A stretch of DNA of 64,000 nt from Pseudomonas mosselii (GCF_005796105.1 NZ_VAUO01000001.1:124001-188000), one strand, 5' to 3'; shown: positions 7,318 through 17,510, numbered from the stretch's first letter. The notes: generated by a model not told the origin, from the letters alone. Numbers and translations: made by a program.

Positions 7318-7762
7318 GGGGTTCCTCCATGTAACGCTAGGCAGGTGGTTTGGCGAGCGTTCTTATTGCACGGAAGTGCATGGGAACGCCTGCTTGATAA
7401 GGGCTAAAGCTAGATTCTCAATGGTGGTTTAAATGATGGATGTGCGCCGCAAGACGGTCCCTGGCTGACGAGTTTATTGTTGTTTTTGGAAGCTCTAAAT
7501 AGGTGTTTGGCACAGGCGAATTGATGCTTCCAGACATAACGGTTTAAAGCCATGCTGCGGAGAAAGTTTTTATACTTTGCCGCTCAGATGGCTGTTGGAA
7601 TAGTCAGGAATTTCCAATCTGCCTTGAGAGAATTTTCCCGCAGAGCTGGATGAAAACTGGAAGATAAGTGTTGGAGCTTTCGCTGCGCGTGCTCCTGGGG
7701 CCTGGCGGAACGGCGTCAGTCGTGTATTGCGGTCCTTGAGTTCGAGATCAATACGGCGGTAT
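7318..7762. other. Intergenic, pyocin upstream region
   Basis: About 445 bases without a convincing gene. It should carry the pyocin promoter (minus strand). I found no CTG-N10-CAG LexA box and no clear run of PrtN-type P-boxes. Short hairpin TGCACGGAAGTGCA at 7368-7381. Base composition returns toward the chromosomal average near 7680. Confidence 0.5.
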
Positions 7763-9187
7763 TTACATCCCACCACGCCGCACATGCTTGACCAATACCT
7801 TCTCCAGCAACTCCCACATCGCCGGATCCGTACTGAACGCCACATTGAAGCGCATCCATCCAGTGGCCTTGGCATCGACCATGAACAACTGCCCAGGCCC
7901 GAGCATGATGCCTTTTTCCAGCGCATCGTCGAGCAGCGCGGCGCTGTCGGGGATCGCCGGGTGGCGGGTCCAGATGTACATGCCTTCGTCCGACTCGATG
8001 AACAACTCGAAACCCAGTCGGTGCAGGTGCCGGCCGACTTCCTGATGCGCCTCGGCCAGGCGCTGGCGCAGGCGCTTGAGGTGCTTGCGCCAGCGCCCGT
8101 CGATGATCGCGGCGTAGACCACGCGCTCCATCACCTGCGAGGTGGTCAGGCCTGAGCGCATCTTCAGATGAACCAACTGCTGGGTAAGTTCGGGATTGGC
8201 CAGCACGTAGCCCACGCGCACGTTGGGCGAGATGCTTTTCGAGTAGCTGCCGACGTACACCACCTGTTGCAGGTGGTCGAGGCTGGCCAGGCACGGCAGC
8301 GGGTCGGCGATCATGTCGGCGTACAGGTTGTTCTCCACCAGCCGAAAACCGTGCTGGCTGGCCAGTTGCAACAAGCGGTGCAACTGCGCCAGCGGGGTGC
8401 GCGAGCAGGTCGGGCTGTGCAGGTGCGGCTGGGTGAAGAAGGTCGTGGGTCGGTGGTGACTGAGCAGGCGTTCGAGCTGGTCGAGGTCGTAGCCGGCCGG
8501 GGTGCGTGGCACACCGACCAGGGTCGCACCCTGGGTGCGCAGGATGCTCATCAGGTTGGGGTAGCCGGGGTCGTCCACCAGCACCACGTCACCCGGACGC
8601 ACCAACGTGCGTACGGCCAGATCCAGGGCCTGACTGGCGCCGTGGGTGAGCATCAACTGCGCAGGGTTGGCAACGATCGACAACTCTTGCTGCAGGTTCT
8701 GCGCGGTCAACGCGCGCAATTCGGCAAGGCCCATCGGGTCGCCGTACCCGGACAACTCCAGGGGGCTGCCAGCTACCTGGCGTAGGCCACGGCGCAGGCC
8801 TTCCTCGTACATCCAGTCGTTGGGCAGCCAGCCGCACCCTGGCTTGTACGGCAGTTGGCGGATTTCGAAGATCTGTTGCAGGTACCACTCGGAATTGAAC
8901 GTTGGGCGCGAGGTGTCGGTTTCGACGCTCTGAGTCTCCAGTAGCTCGCTTGCCGCACGATTGACGAAGAACCCCGCATTGCCCTTGCTGACCAGCAGGC
9001 CCTGCGCCACCAAGCGGTCGTAGGCTTCCACCACGGTGAAGGTGCTGACCGAGTAGGTCGAGGCGAACGCGCGGATCGACGGGACCTTCGCGCCGGGCTT
9101 GAGGGTCTGGTTGTCGATCAGCTCACGCAGCCCGTCGATGATCTGGTTGACCAACGGGGTAGGGGAATCCGGGTGTAGCTGGAGCAT
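7763..9187 (-). CDS. MocR-type transcription regulator (GntR wHTH fused to PLP aminotransferase domain)
   Basis: A 474-residue regulator. Residues ~1-75 are a GntR winged helix (TPLVNQIIDGLRELIDNQTL, KVPSIRAFASTYSVSTFTVV). After a linker, residues ~110-470 form a fold-type I aminotransferase domain containing GDVVLVDDPGYPNL and the PLP-lysine region VYVGSYSKSISPNVRVGY. These proteins sense amino compounds through PLP and bind direct repeats. It is divergent from the GABA-type permease at 9617, the arrangement of GabR-like regulators, and a direct repeat lies between them at 9294-9326. The effector is not known from sequence. Confidence 0.92.
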   Translation of the reverse strand: MLQLHPDSPTPLVNQIIDGLRELIDNQTLKPGAKVPSIRAFASTYSVSTFTVVEAYDRLVAQGLLVSKGNAGFFVNRAASELLETQSVETDTSRPTFNSEWYLQQIFEIRQLPYKPGCGWLPNDWMYEEGLRRGLRQVAGSPLELSGYGDPMGLAELRALTAQNLQQELSIVANPAQLMLTHGASQALDLAVRTLVRPGDVVLVDDPGYPNLMSILRTQGATLVGVPRTPAGYDLDQLERLLSHHRPTTFFTQPHLHSPTCSRTPLAQLHRLLQLASQHGFRLVENNLYADMIADPLPCLASLDHLQQVVYVGSYSKSISPNVRVGYVLANPELTQQLVHLKMRSGLTTSQVMERVVYAAIIDGRWRKHLKRLRQRLAEAHQEVGRHLHRLGFELFIESDEGMYIWTRHPAIPDSAALLDDALEKGIMLGPGQLFMVDAKATGWMRFNVAFSTDPAMWELLEKVLVKHVRRGGM

Positions 9188-9293
9188 TCGAAGGTGCCTT
9201 CAGGGGTGCGTAACGCCAAGCGCCTGCAGGGTGTATTGCATTGGCGGCCTGTACAGTGCAGTGAGGATTTCATGCCACTGTGCATGGCTCTCT

Positions 9294-9326
9294 GTGTCAG
9301 ACATTTTTACATTACGTGTCAGATAT
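9294..9326. promoter_or_regulatory. Direct repeat, candidate MocR operator
   Basis: GTGTCAGACAT (9294-9304) and GTGTCAGATAT (9316-9326) match at 10 of 11 positions and are 22 bases start to start, two helical turns. They sit between the divergent MocR gene and the permease, as expected for a dimeric MocR protein that contacts two direct repeats. Binding is inferred. Confidence 0.55.
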
Positions 9327-9616
9327 ATCCAACACAGCGCGTACCAGCGTCATGAACAATCACAAAATCGCCGCTTTACCGTCGAGGCATGCCTCGCATC
9401 TTCTTTCTGCCCGGTCGGCCGCCTTCGGGCCGCCCCCAGCATGGTTCAGTTCGTTCAGAGGGCAACCTCTGACGGCGTAAGCAGGCCGCCACGGATGGCC
9501 TGCGTGTGCACTGCACACCTCCCTGCCCGCATTAGCACTGATGTACAGGTGAGACCGACGACCATCGGGGTTTCACAGTTTTCCTTGGATAAAAAGAAGC
9601 ACGGGGTACACAACTG
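9327..9616. other. Upstream region of the permease gene
   Basis: 290 bases between the candidate operator and the permease start. It contains a hairpin GCAGGCC..GGCCTGC (9481-9503) in the presumed leader. No ORF here is convincing, and there is no recognised riboswitch. Confidence 0.4.
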
Positions 9617-11026
9617 ATGGACGCAACATCCACATCCACCACCGCGAATGGCGGGCACGAGAGCAAGCTCAGTGCCTCGCTGAAGTCGCGCCACCTGACG
9701 ATGATGTCCATCGCCGGGGTTATCGGCGGCGCGCTGTTCGTCGGTTCCGGCAGCGTCATACACAGCGCCGGCCCAGCCGCCGTGCTGGCTTACCTGGCGG
9801 GCGGCATCCTCGTGGTGCTGATCATGCGCATGCTCGGGGAGATGGCGACGTCCTCGCCAGACACCGGCTCGTTCTCCACCTACGCCGACCGCGCCATCGG
9901 TCGCTGGGCCGGTTTCACCATCGGCTGGTTGTACTGGTGGTACTGGGTGATTCTGATGGCCTGGGAAGCCTACGTGGCTGGCAAGATCCTGCACGGCTTC
10001 TTCCCTGATGTCAGCGTCAACGTGTTCGTGCTGGCCACCACGCTGGTGCTGATCACCGTCAACTTCTTCAACGTCAAGCACTACGGTGAGTTCGAGTTCT
10101 GGTTCGCGCTGATCAAGGTGGTGGCGATTGTCTGCTTCCTGGTGGTGTGCACCGCGGCGGTGATGAACATCTGGCAGTTTGGTGAAGTGCGCGGCATCAC
10201 CCACCTGACCGCCGAAGGCTTCATGCCCAACGGCATCACCACGGTGATCGGTGCGCTGCTTGGGGTGATGTTCGCGTTCCTGGGCGCTGAGATCGTGACC
10301 ATCGCGGCCTCCGAAGCTAAAGACCCGGCCACCCAGATCGTCAAGGCCACCAACTCGGTGGTGTGGCGTGTATGCCTGTTCTATGTGGGCTCGATCTTCC
10401 TGATCGTCTGCCTGGTGCCGTGGAACGACCCGCAACTGGGCGTCTCCGGCTATGGTGCCTACCGTCGTACCCTGGAACTGCTGGGGGTGCCTTACGCCGA
10501 GTTGCTGATGAACTTCGTGGTGCTGACTTCGGTGAGCAGCTGCCTGATCTCCGGCCACTACACTGCTTCGCGCATGCTGTTCTCCCTGGCCCAGCGTGGC
10601 GATGCGCCGCGCCTGTTCAAGTTCACCCGCACTGGCACCGGTGTACCGGTGAACGCGATCATCGGCTCGTGCCTGGTGGCGGTGTTCTGCGCCCTGATCA
10701 ACTTCAGCGACGCGCTGCGTCCGAAGGACGTGCTGGAAACCCTGATGAACACCACCGGCATGATTGCCCTGCTGGTGTACCTGGTGATCGCCTTCTCGCA
10801 GCTGCGCATGCGCCGCAAGCTGATCGCCGAAGGTAAGGAAGTGCGCTTGAAGATGTGGCTGTTCCCGTGGCTGACCTACCTGGTGATCGCGTTCATCGTG
10901 GTCTGCCTGGTGGTGATGGCGTTCCTGCCTGACTACCAGATCCTGGTGATCTCCACCGGCATCGCTGCTGCGGTGGTGGTGGCCATGGGGGTGGTGCACC
11001 AGATTCGCTGCGCCAAGCGCCAATAA
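9617..11026 (+). CDS. gabP: GABA / amino-acid permease (APC superfamily)
   Basis: A 469-residue secondary transporter with about 12 membrane segments. The N-terminal signature SRHLTMMSIAGVIGGALFVG and the following MLGEMATSSPDTGSFSTYAD with WYWVILMAWEAYVAGKIL are characteristic of GabP-like members of the AAT family. The permease would import GABA or a related omega-amino acid by proton symport. It is divergent from a GabR-like MocR regulator, with a shared control region containing a direct repeat, and is followed by a strong terminator. No gabD/gabT lie next to it, so the exact substrate (GABA, beta-alanine, 5-aminovalerate) is uncertain. Confidence 0.82.
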   Translation: MDATSTSTTANGGHESKLSASLKSRHLTMMSIAGVIGGALFVGSGSVIHSAGPAAVLAYLAGGILVVLIMRMLGEMATSSPDTGSFSTYADRAIGRWAGFTIGWLYWWYWVILMAWEAYVAGKILHGFFPDVSVNVFVLATTLVLITVNFFNVKHYGEFEFWFALIKVVAIVCFLVVCTAAVMNIWQFGEVRGITHLTAEGFMPNGITTVIGALLGVMFAFLGAEIVTIAASEAKDPATQIVKATNSVVWRVCLFYVGSIFLIVCLVPWNDPQLGVSGYGAYRRTLELLGVPYAELLMNFVVLTSVSSCLISGHYTASRMLFSLAQRGDAPRLFKFTRTGTGVPVNAIIGSCLVAVFCALINFSDALRPKDVLETLMNTTGMIALLVYLVIAFSQLRMRRKLIAEGKEVRLKMWLFPWLTYLVIAFIVVCLVVMAFLPDYQILVISTGIAAAVVVAMGVVHQIRCAKRQ

Positions 11027-11045
11027 GCGTTTGAAGCGATGACCG

Positions 11046-11079
11046 ACGGCCGGGCCCTGTGCGGGGTCCGGCCGTTTTT
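11046..11079 (+). terminator. Rho-independent terminator of the permease gene
   Basis: ACGGCCGG..CCGGCCGT stem with GC-rich interior followed by TTTT, 20 bases after the permease stop. Confidence 0.85.
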
Positions 11080-11197
11080 GCAGTTGCTGGTGTGGTCTTG
11101 CGGCGGTTGTGCAATGCCTGCCCGTAGGTGTGGCTGTGCGCCGCGATAGGGCGGTTTCTGGCGTATGCTAAGCGCAACGCTACCCAAGGAGCCCGCC

Positions 11198-11974
11198 ATG
11201 TCTTGGTCTGCCACTCAGTACTCGCTCTTCGAAGACGAACGCACCCGTGCCGTGCGTGACTTGCTTGCTGCCGTTCCGCCGCGTCCGGTACGCCACGCCA
11301 CCGATTTGGGCTGCGGCCCTGGCAATTCCACCGAAGTGCTGCTGCAGCGCCATCCCGATGCTCAGGTCACCGCGTTGGACAGTGACCCTGACATGATCGA
11401 CAAGGCCCGTCAGCGGCCACGCCTGAGCATCCCACGGGTGCGCTGTGAAATCGCTGACATCGCCAGTTGGCAGGCTAGCGAGCCCCAGGACCTGATCCTC
11501 GCCAATGCCTCGCTACAGTGGGTGCCCGACCACGGCAGCCTGTACCCGCATCTGGTGCGTCAGCTCAGTGAAGGCGCAAGCCTGGCGGTACAGGTTCCCG
11601 ACAACCTCGATGAGCCGGCTCATCGGCAACTGCGCGAGATCGCGGCGCGTGGGCCCTGGGCCGACAAGTTCGCCGACTTCGCGTTGCCGCCCCGGCATAA
11701 CGCCGCCTTCTACTACGACCTGCTGAGCCCGCTGTGCGCGCGGGTGGATGTCTGGCGCACCACCTACCATCATCCGCTGCTTGGCGGCGCCGAGGCGGTG
11801 GTGCAATGGTTCAAAGGCTCGGCGCTGCGGCCTTATCTGGCGCGACTGGATGATCAGGAACAGGCCGACTTCCTGCAGTTGTACCTGCAAGCCATGCAGC
11901 ATGACTACCCGCAGGCTACGGATGGCAAGGTGTTGTTGCCGTTCCCGCGTCTATTCGTGGTGGCGACGCGTTAG
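11198..11974 (+). CDS. tam: Trans-aconitate 2-methyltransferase
   Basis: A 258-residue SAM-dependent methyltransferase. ATG 11198 is chosen because AAGGAG lies just upstream; a longer frame from 11165 has no such site. SAM motif I is ATDLGCGPGNSTEVLLQRHP (residues ~30-50). The motif DSDPDMIDKAR, motif LILANASLQWVPDHGSL and FYYDLLSP..VDVWRTTYHH are typical of Tam. By family knowledge it methyl-esterifies trans-aconitate, relieving aconitase inhibition. It stands alone between a terminator and a convergent Nudix gene. Confidence 0.9.
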   Translation: MSWSATQYSLFEDERTRAVRDLLAAVPPRPVRHATDLGCGPGNSTEVLLQRHPDAQVTALDSDPDMIDKARQRPRLSIPRVRCEIADIASWQASEPQDLILANASLQWVPDHGSLYPHLVRQLSEGASLAVQVPDNLDEPAHRQLREIAARGPWADKFADFALPPRHNAAFYYDLLSPLCARVDVWRTTYHHPLLGGAEAVVQWFKGSALRPYLARLDDQEQADFLQLYLQAMQHDYPQATDGKVLLPFPRLFVVATR

Positions 11975-12089
11975 ACGCCCGCGCGGCTGGGTAGCACAGG
12001 GTTTTCGTTGAGGGTGGGGTCGGATCGGCGCGGGTGTCTGGACGTTGTTTGCGTTGACGGGCCTGCGCCCGTCACGCCAGGGCTGCTCA

Positions 12090-13408
<1,319 letters not shown>

Positions 13409-13497
13409 CAGGGGCGCTCTTTTATGAGGCTGTTGCGCCAACATCGCGAAGTGCCACGCAGCGCGGCACTCCTTGCAGTGGTTCGAACAGCCCGCTG

Positions 13498-13887
13498 TTA
13501 ACGGGTTGAATCCGCATCGGCTTCGGCGAACGCTTCGCGGGCCAGGCGGAAACTGTCCACCGCCGCAGGTACGCCGCAATAAATACCGACTTGTAGCAGA
13601 ATCTCGCGAATCTGTTCGCGGCTCAGGCCATTACGCAAGGCACCACGGATGTGCAGCTTGAGTTCGTGGGGGCGGTTGAGCGCGGAAATCATGGCCAAGT
13701 TTATCATGCTGCGCTCTTTGAGCGACAAACCATCACGGCCCCAGACATGCCCCCAGCAGTACTCGGTAACCAGCTCCTGGAGCGGCTGGGTGAAATCGTC
13801 GGCGTTCTGGATCGAGCGGTTGACGTAGTCCTCGCCCAGCACCTGGGTGCGGATCTTGAGGCCTTTTTCGTACTTTTCGTTGCTCAT
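13498..13887 (-). CDS. Carboxymuconolactone decarboxylase (CMD)-family protein
   Basis: 129 residues from ATG 13887. The CMD core is SLKERSMINLAMISALNRPH ELKLHIRGALRNGLSREQIREIL, with EYCWGHVWGR before it. No CxxC pair is present, so it is not an AhpD-like peroxidase but closer to the gamma-carboxymuconolactone decarboxylase (PcaC) type. No other protocatechuate-pathway genes are nearby, so a decarboxylation or ring-product step of the local pathway is more likely than classic PcaC. A REP-like hairpin separates it from the flavin reductase upstream in the transcript. Confidence 0.82.
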   Translation of the reverse strand: MSNEKYEKGLKIRTQVLGEDYVNRSIQNADDFTQPLQELVTEYCWGHVWGRDGLSLKERSMINLAMISALNRPHELKLHIRGALRNGLSREQIREILLQVGIYCGVPAAVDSFRLAREAFAEADADSTR

Positions 13888-13970
13888 CTGCCGAAGTCCT
13901 TGAACGTGGAATAAAAATGGGGGCCGCAACCGAAGGTGAGGGGGTATGCGCGGCCCCCGGAAACAGGGGG

Positions 13971-14020
13971 ATCGGTGTTGGCTTCTTTGCGGGGTTGCCC
14001 GCGAAGAAGCCAACACCGAT
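13971..14020. repeat. Long REP-like hairpin between flavin reductase 1 and the CMD gene
   Basis: The arms at 13971-13987 and 14004-14020 are perfect complements (17 bases: ATCGGTGTTGGCTTCTT and reverse), with an inner GCGGG/CCCGC core giving a nearly continuous stem. The core matches the GCGGGC..CCCGC motif of P. putida REP elements. In an operon such a structure usually sets differential mRNA stability. Confidence 0.7.
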
Positions 14021-14033
14021 TGCCGATCAGGCC

Positions 14034-14519
14034 TCAGCCCAGTGGCGGCAGTGCGCCAAGCTTGCCCTTGTGATACACCATCGGCGTTACCGGCTGCTCG
14101 GGCAACACCAGGTTTTTCACCGCGCCGACGATGATCGCATGATCGCCGCCGTCGTACTCGCGCCACAGCTCGCACTCAATGATCGCCGTGGCCTTGGGCA
14201 ACAGCGGGTTGCCCAGTTCGCTCAGGTGCCACTCGATGCCTTTGGCCTTGTCCTTGCCCTTACCGGCAAAGGCATAGGCTTCGGCGGTCTGGTCGGCGGA
14301 CAGCAGGTGGATCGCGAACTGCTTGCTGTCACGCAGGATCGGGTAGGTGTCGGAGGCGTAGTTGGGGCAGAACAACACCAGCGCCGGGTCGATCGACAGC
14401 GCGCTGAACGCACTGGCGGTGATGCCGACGATGCCGCCGTCGGCGTCCAGGGTGGTGACCACGGTGACACCGGATGGGAACGAGCCCATCACGTCTTTGT
14501 AGATGCCTGGTTCGATCAT
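14034..14519 (-). CDS. Flavin reductase-like FMN-binding protein, copy 1
   Basis: A 161-residue split-barrel flavin reductase. Motifs include GSFPSGVTVVTTLD, GITASAFSALSIDPALVLFC, FAIHLLSADQ and a GDHAIIVG near the C-terminus. These NAD(P)H:FMN/FAD reductases supply reduced flavin to a partner monooxygenase, here probably the luciferase-like enzyme at 17751. It is closely similar along its whole length to copy 2 at 18861. It starts 14 bases after the aldehyde dehydrogenase stop, in the same operon. Confidence 0.9.
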   Translation of the reverse strand: MIEPGIYKDVMGSFPSGVTVVTTLDADGGIVGITASAFSALSIDPALVLFCPNYASDTYPILRDSKQFAIHLLSADQTAEAYAFAGKGKDKAKGIEWHLSELGNPLLPKATAIIECELWREYDGGDHAIIVGAVKNLVLPEQPVTPMVYHKGKLGALPPLG

Positions 14520-14533
14520 CTTGTGCTACCTCA

Positions 14534-16015
14534 TCAACGCATCACGAACGGGTCGGGCATGGGCGCGGTGGAGAGGTTGATCCACACCGTCTTCAGCTCG
14601 GTATAAGCAAGCACCGAATCGATGCCGCTCTCGCGGCCGTAGCCGCTGTTCTTGAAGCCGCCGATCGGGGCCATGGCCGACACGGCGCGGTAGGTGTTGA
14701 CCCAGATGATCCCCGAGCGCACGTCGCGAGCCAGGCGGTGAGCGCGGCCCAGGTCGCGCGTCCAGATGCCGGCGGCCAGGCCGAATTGCGAGTCGTTGGC
14801 GATGGCCAGGGCTTCTTCTTCGGTCTTGAAACGAATCACCGCAGCGACCGGTCCGAACACCTCTTCCTGCATGATGGTCATCGAGTTGCTGTCGCACTCG
14901 AACAAGGTGGGCTCGTAGAACCAGCCGTCACCTTCGACCTCGGCACGCTTGCCGCCCATGTGCAGCTTGGCGCCTTCGGCCTTGGCCGCCGCGACCAGGC
15001 CTTCGACCACGGCCAGTTGCTGGGCGGTAGCCATCGGGCCCATTTCGCTGGCGTCATCCTGCGGGTTGCCGATGCGGATGCGCTTGGCGCGGGCGATCAG
15101 GCGCTCGACGAATTCGTCGAAGATCTCATCCTGCACCAGCAGTCGCGAGCCGGCCACGCAGCTCTGCCCGGAGGCGGCATAGATGCCCGCCACCGCGCCG
15201 TTGATGGCGCTGTCCAGGTCGGCGTCGGCGAAAATGATGTTCGGCGATTTGCCGCCCAGCTCCAGCGACAGCTTGGCGAAGTTCTCGGCGCTGCTGCGCA
15301 CCACATGGCGTGCCGTGGCGGCACCACCGGTGAAGGCGATCTTGCGCACCAGCGGATGGCGAGTCAGCGCCGCACCGGTGCTTGGGCCGTAGCCGGTGAC
15401 CACGTTGACCACGCCAGCCGGGAAGCCAGCTTCCAGGGCCAGGCGAGCCAGTTCGAGGATGGTTGCCGAGGCGTGCTCGGACGGCTTGAGCACGATGGTG
15501 TTGCCAGCGGCCAGGGCCGGGGCGAGTTTGATCGCGGTCAGGTACAGCGGGCTGTTCCAGGGGATGATCCCGGCCACCACGCCGATCGGCTCGTGCACGG
15601 TGTAGGCAAATAGGTCGGGTTTGTCCAGCGGCAGGGTGCCACCTTCGAGCTTGTCGGCAAGGCCGGCAGTGTAGTGGAAGAACTCCGGCAGGTAGCCGAC
15701 CTGGCCACGGGTTTCGCGGATCAGCTTGCCGTTGTCGCGGCTCTCCAGCTGGGCCAGGTGCTCTTTGTTCTCGGCGATCAGGTCACCGAGGCGGCGCAGA
15801 AGCTTGCCGCGCGCGGTGGCGGTGATGCTGCGCCAAGCGTGACTGTCGAAGGCGCGCTGGGCGGCCTGCACGGCCAGCTCGACATCAGCTTCGTCGGCGT
15901 CGGGCAGTTGTGCCCAGGCTTGGGCGGTGGCCGGGTTGAGGCTGTCGAAGGTCTTGCCGCTCTGCGCATCGAGCCATTGGCCGTCGATGCACATCTGGAA
16001 ACGAACGAGGGTCAT
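14534..16015 (-). CDS. NAD(P)-dependent aldehyde dehydrogenase
   Basis: 493 residues, a standard-length ALDH. The catalytic Glu motif is LSLELGGKSPNIIF and the nucleophile Cys is in ASGQSCVAGSRLL (residue ~300). The cofactor site includes PWNSPLYLTAIKLAPALAAG and the C-terminal motif is EEVFGPVAAVI. It starts in a four-base overlap with the alpha/beta hydrolase stop, so the two are translationally coupled. It probably oxidises a semialdehyde released by ring opening in this pathway, such as succinate or malonate semialdehyde; the substrate is inferred. Confidence 0.92.
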   Translation of the reverse strand: MTLVRFQMCIDGQWLDAQSGKTFDSLNPATAQAWAQLPDADEADVELAVQAAQRAFDSHAWRSITATARGKLLRRLGDLIAENKEHLAQLESRDNGKLIRETRGQVGYLPEFFHYTAGLADKLEGGTLPLDKPDLFAYTVHEPIGVVAGIIPWNSPLYLTAIKLAPALAAGNTIVLKPSEHASATILELARLALEAGFPAGVVNVVTGYGPSTGAALTRHPLVRKIAFTGGAATARHVVRSSAENFAKLSLELGGKSPNIIFADADLDSAINGAVAGIYAASGQSCVAGSRLLVQDEIFDEFVERLIARAKRIRIGNPQDDASEMGPMATAQQLAVVEGLVAAAKAEGAKLHMGGKRAEVEGDGWFYEPTLFECDSNSMTIMQEEVFGPVAAVIRFKTEEEALAIANDSQFGLAAGIWTRDLGRAHRLARDVRSGIIWVNTYRAVSAMAPIGGFKNSGYGRESGIDSVLAYTELKTVWINLSTAPMPDPFVMR

Positions 16016-16845
16016 GCAACAATCCCCTTGGCAGATTCGGTAAGGATGCGAGCTTGCTTAAGGAAGTCCAGCAGCATCTTGTTGACTTCGCGGGGTGCTT
16101 CCACCGGCATCATATGCCGTTGCTCGGCCAGCACCACGCTTTGCGCACCTGGAATACTGGCGGCGAGCTGGCGGGTCATGGCCGGGGTGGAGCCTGCGTC
16201 AAGTTCGCCGGTGGCGATCAGCGTCGGCACCTGGATGTTGCCCAGGTCGGCGGCGCGGTACATGTCCTGGGTGGCGAACAGCGAATAGGTGGTGTGGTAA
16301 CCCTGCGGATCGTTGCTCGCCAGGATCTGGCGGATGGCGGCGACCTGCGCGGGGTTGGCGGCTTTGTATTCGCGGCTGAACCAGCGGTCCAGGGCGGCGT
16401 CGACGTTGGCGTCGGGGCCTTGCTCGAAGGCTTGTGCAGCACGTGCGATAACCCCAGCGCTCTGCTCGGGGGTGCGGTTGAACACGCTGTTGAGCACCAC
16501 CAGCGCAGCCAGGCGCTGTGGGTAATTGAGGGCGAAGGCACGTGCCACCAGGCCGCCCATGCTGAAGCCGATCACCGTGGCCTGCGCGATCTGCAAGTGG
16601 TCGAGCAGTTCAGCAAGCTGGTCGGCGTAGCCTTCCAGCGGCGTGTCGACGGTCGGTACGCGGCTTTGGCCGTGGCCGAGCATGTCATAGACGATGACGC
16701 GGTAGTCGTTGGCCAGGCCCACGATCTGCCCGCCCCACATTTCCTTGTTCAGGCCTACGCCGTGGATCAGTACCACGGGCTGGCCTTGGCCGTGGACGGT
16801 GTAGCTGGTCCCGGCCGGTGTACGTTCAGCGACAGGCTGAATCAT
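16012..16845 (-). CDS. Alpha/beta hydrolase (RutD/PcaD-like)
   Basis: 277 residues from ATG 16845, preceded by AAGGAG. Oxyanion region VVLIHGVGLNKEMW, nucleophile elbow GFSMGGLVAR (Ser ~103), acid in GELDAGSTP and catalytic His in EQRHMMPVEAP near the end. It belongs to the group containing RutD (aminoacrylate hydrolase) and 3-oxoadipate enol-lactonase. In this operon it likely hydrolyses an enamine, lactone or N-formyl intermediate after oxygenation. It overlaps the aldehyde dehydrogenase by 4 bases. Confidence 0.9.
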   Translation of the reverse strand: MIQPVAERTPAGTSYTVHGQGQPVVLIHGVGLNKEMWGGQIVGLANDYRVIVYDMLGHGQSRVPTVDTPLEGYADQLAELLDHLQIAQATVIGFSMGGLVARAFALNYPQRLAALVVLNSVFNRTPEQSAGVIARAAQAFEQGPDANVDAALDRWFSREYKAANPAQVAAIRQILASNDPQGYHTTYSLFATQDMYRAADLGNIQVPTLIATGELDAGSTPAMTRQLAASIPGAQSVVLAEQRHMMPVEAPREVNKMLLDFLKQARILTESAKGIVA

Positions 16846-16913
16846 GGAGGGCGCTCCTTGAAGGTCGGGCGCGGCGGGTATGCACGCCACGCCCCGGCCC
16901 GTCTTGGTTGTTG

Positions 16914-17510
16914 TTATTGAGCGTTGGCTTTTTCGGCGGCCAGTTCTTCCAGGTCGATATAGCGGTTGCCAATGCGCGGGTGCAGGCGGCCACCGTCGGA
17001 GGCGCCCAGCACCACCACGATTTCGTCGGCGCGCGGGGCGTCTTCGATCTGCATTTCCAGGGTGATGTAGTGCGAACGCAGGCCTTCGTCGTCCTTCTGC
17101 ATCATCGGGATCTGGATCGAGGTGCCTGGGCCGCCGCGCTTGTTGGTGAAGCTCAGGTAGCTCTTGGCTTGCACGGCTTCACGGTAGTGGTTGCCGAAGC
17201 GCAGGGTGTGGATGACCGCCGAGGCGTGCTCGATCTCGCCGTCCGCACCGACCACAGCCGCCTTGCCGTAGGCCTCGATCTTGTCGGCGCCACCAATGGC
17301 AGCGGTCAGGCGCTCGACCATCAGTGCACCCAGCTCCGAGCAGTTGGCGCGGATTTCAGGCTTCAAGTCTTCGACGAAACCGCGACCGGCCCATGGGTTC
17401 TTGATCACCACGGCCAGACCGACCATGGTCACCGGCTTGTCGGTGGCCTTGCCGCCTTCGATGCGGGTCTCTTCGGAGTAGGTGACGATCTTGCGGATTT
17501 CGAAACTCAT
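16914..17510 (-). CDS. DUF1185 (AA_synth) family protein
   Basis: 198 residues from ATG 17510, with GGAG 7 bases upstream. It shows the family's conserved blocks: RKIVTYSEETRIEGG near the start, VVIKNPWAGR and ELGALMVERL, GKAAVVGADGEIEHASAVIH, and a C-terminal EIVVVLGASDGGRLHPRIGN. The family is annotated 'amino acid synthesis' without a proven reaction; its published fold is described as chorismate-mutase-like, which recalls RutC/YjgF of the Rut pathway. It is the first gene of the operon, preceded by the ATGGTATACCAT operator. An enamine/imine deaminase or isomerase role is inferred only. Confidence 0.85.
   Translation of the reverse strand: MSFEIRKIVTYSEETRIEGGKATDKPVTMVGLAVVIKNPWAGRGFVEDLKPEIRANCSELGALMVERLTAAIGGADKIEAYGKAAVVGADGEIEHASAVIHTLRFGNHYREAVQAKSYLSFTNKRGGPGTSIQIPMMQKDDEGLRSHYITLEMQIEDAPRADEIVVVLGASDGGRLHPRIGNRYIDLEELAAEKANAQ

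Noticed and set aside
7318..7762. SOS (LexA) or PrtN boxes for pyocin control.
   Set aside because: No CTG-N10-CAG and no convincing series of P-boxes; isolated ATTG..GT matches occur by chance.
9455..11023. A 522-codon open frame on the minus strand, opposite the GABA-type permease gene.
   Set aside because: His/Asp/Gln-rich composition with no family resemblance, typical of a shadow frame in high-GC DNA; the plus strand encodes a well-recognised permease over the same bases.
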